10,000 bases of DNA from the NCBI GenBank assembly GCA_020217065.1, contig JAIWOB010000125.1, positions 1-10,000 of the forward strand, read 5' to 3'. Made by a program: the position numbers and the translations under genes. Below the pieces are notes generated by a model. The model searched no databases, was not told the origin of the DNA, and saw nothing but the letters and a program-made list of their open reading frames with translations. Positions within the stretch are counted from its first letter, which is position 1; every line of letters begins with the position of its first letter. This document shows positions 7,004-10,000 of the stretch, piece after piece. This DNA is from Chloroflexota bacterium (GTDB taxonomy: Bacteria; Chloroflexota; Anaerolineae; Anaerolineales; Villigracilaceae).

Positions 7004-7962
7004 CCAGCGGAAAAATTTTGCACCTCCAGCGTCTTTCCACAGAAGACGGACCGGGCATTCGCACGACGGTCTTCTTCAAAGGATGTCCTCTGCGCTGCGA
7101 CTGGTGTCACAATCCTGAAAGCATTTCTTCGAGCCTGCAAACCCAGTGGTTCTCAACCCGCTGTCTGGGATGCAAAACCTGCGTCGAGACCTGTCCCAAC
7201 GACTGCCTTTCCTTGACGGAAAACGGCATTGTCATCAACCGCGAAACCTGTCAAACATGCGGCAAATGCGCCGAAGCCTGTCCGTCGGGCGCGCTCGAAA
7301 CGATAGGCAAGACTGTGACCGTTAACTGGCTGCTGTCGGAACTTTTGAAAGACCGCGCCTACTACGAAAAGTCGGGCGGCGGAGTGACGCTCTCCGGCGG
7401 AGAGCCGACCTTCCAGCCTGAGTTTGCCGAAACGCTTCTGCGCGAATTGAAAGAAAACGAGATTTCCACCGCCCTCGACACCTGCGGCTTGTGCTCGCGG
7501 CGAACTCTTGACCGCCTTCTGCCGTACGCCGACTTAATCCTATTTGACCTCAAACTATTCGACCCGATTCTGCATCGGAAATTCACAGGCGCGGCAAACG
7601 AACAGATTTTGGAAAACCTGGAATATGTCCGCAATTACATTCACAGCCAGAAGCGTCCCATCGCCTTGTGGATTCGCACCCCGCTCATCCCCGCAGCGAC
7701 CGCCACGACGGATAACCTGATTGCAATCGGCCGCCACTTGGCGGATAAACTCAACGGGACGGTGTCCCGCTGGGAACTGTGCGCCTTTAACAACCTCTGC
7801 CGCGACCAATACGCCCGTCTCGGAATTTCCTGGAAGTATGAGCAAACCCCGCTGATGACCGCAGAAGATTTGGCGCGTTGCGAACAAGCCGCCAAATCCT
7901 GCGGGATTCGCCCAGACATCGTCCTCGTCACAGGCGCCGCCCGCGCGCTGGAAACAACTTAG
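7000..7962 (+). CDS. Glycyl radical enzyme activase (radical SAM, two extra 4Fe-4S clusters)
   Basis: A 320-aa radical-SAM protein that would abstract hydrogen from Gly815 of the upstream enzyme using S-adenosylmethionine. Residues 13-27 (STEDGPGIRTTVFFK) are the activase signature. C29-x3-C33-x2-C36 in CPLRCDWC binds the SAM 4Fe-4S cluster. An inserted ferredoxin domain has two further cysteine quartets, C55/C58/C61/C65 and C84/C87/C90/C94, typical of activases for glycerol dehydratase, hydroxyphenylacetate decarboxylase and similar enzymes but absent from the pyruvate formate-lyase activase. The SAM-contacting LSGGEP (131-136) and the FDLK (182-185) motif are present. Full length for the class. 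Its ATG overlaps the enzyme's TGA (ATGA) and has no good Shine-Dalgarno, so translation is probably coupled. It is dedicated to the upstream enzyme by position. Very confident in family. Confidence 0.97.
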   Translation: MTSGKILHLQRLSTEDGPGIRTTVFFKGCPLRCDWCHNPESISSSLQTQWFSTRCLGCKTCVETCPNDCLSLTENGIVINRETCQTCGKCAEACPSGALETIGKTVTVNWLLSELLKDRAYYEKSGGGVTLSGGEPTFQPEFAETLLRELKENEISTALDTCGLCSRRTLDRLLPYADLILFDLKLFDPILHRKFTGAANEQILENLEYVRNYIHSQKRPIALWIRTPLIPAATATTDNLIAIGRHLADKLNGTVSRWELCAFNNLCRDQYARLGISWKYEQTPLMTAEDLARCEQAAKSCGIRPDIVLVTGAARALETT

Positions 7963-7970
7963 GAGAAACC

Positions 7971-8816
7971 ATGCAACCCCTAACCGCCTTTTCGGAAGAA
8001 GACATCCAAAACACCAAACCGGAGATGAAAATTGGCTTGCTGGCGACTGTCACGCCGGAAGGTTTCCCCCATATCACGCTACTTTCCTCTCTCATGGCTT
8101 GCGCGCCGTCCAAAATGTGTTTCGGACAATTCGTCGAAGGGACATCCAAAAAACACATCCTTGAAAATCCGAAGGTTGGATTTCTCATCATGAGTCTGGA
8201 CAAAAACCTCTGGCGCGGCAAGGCAAATTACACTCATCGAGTCAAAGAAGGCGCGGAATACGATTATTACAACAACACGCCAATGTTCCGTTACAACGCC
8301 TACTTCGGCGTGCATACCGTCTATTATTTCGACTTGGTCAACCAAAGCGGAAAATCTCCCCTGCCCATGAACAAAATCGTCGCCGCCGCCGTTCAAACAA
8401 GGCTGGCGCGCGCTTTCGGGCGCAAAACGGCAAAGGAAGAAGTCGCCAACCGCTGGACGCGCGATTTTTTAAATAAAATGGACAACCTAAAATTCCTGTC
8501 CTATGTCGGCGCGGACGGTTACCCTCTCATCATTCCCGCCATTCAAACTCAAAGCCTCGACTCGGCGCGCGTCTTGTTTTCCACTTCGGCGTATTCGGAC
8601 GAAATAGAAGCCATTCCGGCGGGGGTTCCCCTTGCCGTCTTTGGCATGGCGCTGACGATGGAAGACGTACTCCTGCGCGGAACGTATCAAGGCGTCCGCC
8701 GCATAGGAGGAATCAAAGCCGGAGTTGTCGAACTGAATTGGGTCTACAACCCAATGCCGCCGGCACCGGGGCAGGTTTACCCTCCACTAAAGTTGAATCC
8801 CGTACGGCAATTTTAG
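7971..8816 (+). CDS. Two-domain FMN-binding split-barrel (PPOX-like) protein
   Basis: A 281-aa protein with AGGAG at 7961-7965, which overlaps the activase stop, five bases before the ATG. The fold call rests on two repeated split-barrel-like units. The first, about 20-122, has IGLLATVTPEGFPHITLL, then a strand with MCFGQF, then TSKKHILENPKVGFLIM, the usual start of PPOX-type flavin/F420-binding proteins. The second, about 172-260, has LKFLSYVGADGYPLIIP, VLFSTSAYSDE and a barrel-closing GTYQGVRRIGGIKAGVVELNWVY. A helical linker (about 132-170) joins them. No signal peptide or membrane helix. Last gene of the operon, ahead of a terminator, so it is likely co-regulated with the radical enzyme. 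It could be a flavin-dependent reductase acting on the pathway product, an electron donor to the activase clusters, or an oxygen-defence protein; sequence does not decide. Recognition of the family is moderate and function is unknown. Confidence 0.7.
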   Translation: MQPLTAFSEEDIQNTKPEMKIGLLATVTPEGFPHITLLSSLMACAPSKMCFGQFVEGTSKKHILENPKVGFLIMSLDKNLWRGKANYTHRVKEGAEYDYYNNTPMFRYNAYFGVHTVYYFDLVNQSGKSPLPMNKIVAAAVQTRLARAFGRKTAKEEVANRWTRDFLNKMDNLKFLSYVGADGYPLIIPAIQTQSLDSARVLFSTSAYSDEIEAIPAGVPLAVFGMALTMEDVLLRGTYQGVRRIGGIKAGVVELNWVYNPMPPAPGQVYPPLKLNPVRQF

Positions 8817-8827
8817 AATCGCGCGTC

Positions 8828-8857
8828 AAAAAGCCGCTCCGCGAGGGGCGGCTTTTT
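8828..8857 (+). terminator. Intrinsic terminator closing the glycyl radical operon
   Basis: A 13-bp stem with one G-U pair, AAAAAGCCGCTCC (8828-8840) with GGGGCGGCTTTTT (8845-8857), is capped by a GCGA (GNRA) tetraloop and ends in five T. An alternative outer pairing, GCGTCAA (8823-8829) with TTGACGC (8861-8867), flanks it. That downstream arm contains the -35 box of the next gene, so terminator and promoter touch. Confidence 0.9.
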
Positions 8858-8860
8858 CGA

Positions 8861-8890
8861 TTGACGCATTGCGGCTTAATGTGCTAAACT
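8861..8890 (+). promoter_or_regulatory. Promoter of the LacI-family gene
   Basis: TTGACG (8861-8866), 18-base spacer, TAAACT (8885-8890), preceded by TGC as an extended -10. Transcription would begin near 8897, only about 14 bases before the ATG. Confidence 0.7.
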
Positions 8891-8903
8891 GAAAGCGCTT
8901 TCA
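8890..8903. promoter_or_regulatory. LacI-family operator TGAAAGCGCTTTCA
   Basis: A perfect 14-bp palindrome with central CG, the shape bound by LacI-family dimers. It also satisfies every position of the catabolite-responsive element pattern TGWAANCGNTNWCA. It begins at the last base of the -10 box and is centred on the expected transcription start, 8 bases before the LacI-family ATG, so autorepression is likely. Confidence 0.85.
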
Positions 8904-8910
8904 TAAAAAT

Positions 8911-9921
8911 ATGCCGCACGGAAAAAAATCTCCAACCATTTACGATGTCGCAGAGCTTGCTGGCGTAAGTATATCAACCATTTCGCGCGTCTTGAACTCG
9001 CCAGACAAGGTTAACGTGAAAACGCGCAAGCGCGTGATGGAAGCCATTGACCGGCTTGGATTCGTTCCGCGCGCCGAAGCGCGCGCGCACGCGCTCCAAA
9101 GCGCAAACCGCATCGGAGTGCTGACGCCATTTTTCACGGCGCCGTCCTTTGTGCAAAGATTTAGGGGCGTCGCCTCGGCGTTGTCAAAGGAAAATTACGA
9201 ACTGGTTATTTACCCGGTGGATTCGGTAGACCACCTGCAGGGGTATATTTCCTCCATTCCGTTAATGAGAACGATTGACGGTTTAATCATTATGTCGCTC
9301 TCCCTGGGCGACCAGGACGCCCAACGACTATCCAACAACGGCATGGAAACCGTCCTAATCGAATACTCCCACCCGAAACTAAACAGCATCCTGATTGACG
9401 ACGAATACGGCGGGCAAATGGCGGCGGAACATTTGATAAGCAAAGGGCACACGCTCCTTGCATTTTTAGGAGATATTGAGCCGCCTGAGAAATACGCCAT
9501 CCACCCGGTCAAGTCGCGCTTGCAAGGATTCAAGCGGGCGCTGCGGGAAGCGGGAATACCGCTCTCCGAACCTTATATTCGTTCCGTGCCATACAGCCAG
9601 GAAGAAACGAAAAAAGCCGCTCACGAATTGCTCACCCTGCCAACCCCTCCATCGGCGATTTTCGTCGCCTCGGATATTCAAGCGTTAAGCGTAATGAAGG
9701 TTGCGCGCCAACTAAACATTCGCGTTCCGCAAGACCTTGCCATTATCGGTTTCGACGACATTGACGTCGCCGAACACGTCGACTTGACGACCATTCGCCA
9801 GCATCTGGACGAATCCGGCAGGCTTGCGGCGGAAATCCTGCTGGCGCGAATTAACGAACCAAGCCGTCCATTACAGCACATCAACCTGCCGCTGAACTTA
9901 ATCGAGCGTTTGACAACTTGA
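8911..9921 (+). CDS. LacI-family transcriptional regulator
   Basis: A 336-aa repressor, full length for the family. Residues 9-30 (TIYDVAELAGVSISTISRVLNS) are the N-terminal helix-turn-helix. Residues about 53-65, with the EARAHALQ segment, correspond to the hinge helix that inserts into the central CG of the operator. From IGVL (68-71) onward lies the periplasmic-binding-protein-like effector domain, with IDGLIIMS, the GGQMAAEHLISKGH segment, FVASDIQALSVMKVARQLNIRVP and IIGFDDIDVAEHVDLTTIRQ. Ligands are usually sugars or their phosphates; which one cannot be told. The ATG at 8911 follows an AT-rich stretch without a Shine-Dalgarno, and the leader is only about 14 bases, so low expression is expected. 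It has its own promoter and operator. No sugar gene is inside the window; a promoter with a similar operator half-site follows at the right edge. Confidence 0.96.
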   Translation: MPHGKKSPTIYDVAELAGVSISTISRVLNSPDKVNVKTRKRVMEAIDRLGFVPRAEARAHALQSANRIGVLTPFFTAPSFVQRFRGVASALSKENYELVIYPVDSVDHLQGYISSIPLMRTIDGLIIMSLSLGDQDAQRLSNNGMETVLIEYSHPKLNSILIDDEYGGQMAAEHLISKGHTLLAFLGDIEPPEKYAIHPVKSRLQGFKRALREAGIPLSEPYIRSVPYSQEETKKAAHELLTLPTPPSAIFVASDIQALSVMKVARQLNIRVPQDLAIIGFDDIDVAEHVDLTTIRQHLDESGRLAAEILLARINEPSRPLQHINLPLNLIERLTT

Positions 9922-9964
9922 CCCTTCCCATAAAGCAAAGTTGCGTTTGAATTCAAGAAACATA

Positions 9965-9992
9965 TTGACATTTAATAAAAATATGCTATACT
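9965..9992 (+). promoter_or_regulatory. Promoter at right edge for the next, unseen gene
   Basis: TTGACA (9965-9970, perfect), 16-base spacer, TATACT (9987-9992), with a TGC extended -10. TGAAA follows directly from the last base of the -10 (9992-9996), exactly as in the LacI operator at 8890. The 16 bases 9981-9996 match 8879-8894 at 14 positions. The second operator arm, if any, is beyond the window. No terminator is seen between the LacI stop and this promoter. Confidence 0.65.
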
Positions 9993-10000
9993 GAAAATGA

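Noticed and set aside
4481..7962. Benzylsuccinate synthase or hydroxyphenylacetate decarboxylase
   Set aside because: Both need small Fe-S subunits, which are not encoded here, and no diagnostic substrate-binding motif could be verified by eye.
8823..8867. GCGTCAA/TTGACGC outer inverted repeat as a separate operator
   Set aside because: It flanks and partly overlaps the terminator stem and the -35 box; most simply an accident of that overlap.
1..10000. Mobile elements, CRISPR arrays, tRNA or rRNA genes
   Set aside because: No transposase, direct-repeat array, cloverleaf or ribosomal RNA signature was recognised anywhere in the window.

Overview
The window is an ordinary-looking bacterial chromosome segment from an organism with anaerobic metabolism. 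Moderate GC, the style of the proteins (an SPFH protein with a long Gly/Met-rich linker, and a Zn-ribbon protein beginning MEIPRHW) and the mix of genes fit a Chloroflexota/Anaerolineae-type genome. That placement is an impression from sequence style, not a measured result. I recognise no tRNA, rRNA, CRISPR, insertion sequence or phage feature. Gene density is high: nine genes with short gaps, and no gene-free stretch over 300 bases.

Left part (1-3680): the 3' end of an XdhC-family molybdenum-cofactor handling protein runs in from the left edge. A well-formed promoter follows, driving an SPFH (band 7) protein whose C-terminus is an excisionase/MerR-like helix-turn-helix. A perfect hairpin terminator separates this gene from the convergent bifunctional NAD(P)H-hydrate repair gene nnr on the minus strand. 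Divergent from nnr lies a small Zn-ribbon protein that ends early compared with its relatives and is closed by a strong terminator.

Central part (3694-8857), the most interesting: a compact operon of a FadR-type GntR regulator, a glycyl radical enzyme (840 aa), its radical-SAM activase (320 aa), and a two-domain FMN split-barrel (PPOX-like) protein. The first two junctions are 4-base ATGA overlaps. The third gene ends inside the Shine-Dalgarno of the fourth. A TTGAAT-17-TATACT promoter precedes the regulator. Just downstream, over the expected transcription start, lies TGGTAAAACCA, an exact match to the TGGT-N3-ACCA operator class of FadR-subfamily regulators. The simplest reading is an autoregulated, substrate-induced catabolic module using oxygen-sensitive radical chemistry. 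All catalytic signatures of the radical enzyme (C456-L-E458, R812-V-T-G815) and of the activase are intact. The substrate cannot be assigned from sequence alone, and the downstream split-barrel protein is an unusual companion. The operon ends at a GNRA-loop terminator.

Right part (8861-10000): a LacI-family regulator with its own promoter and a perfect 14-bp operator, TGAAAGCGCTTTCA, over the start site. At the very end of the window a second extended -10 promoter carries the same TGAAA half-site at the same position. The LacI protein therefore probably also controls the next gene, which lies outside the window.
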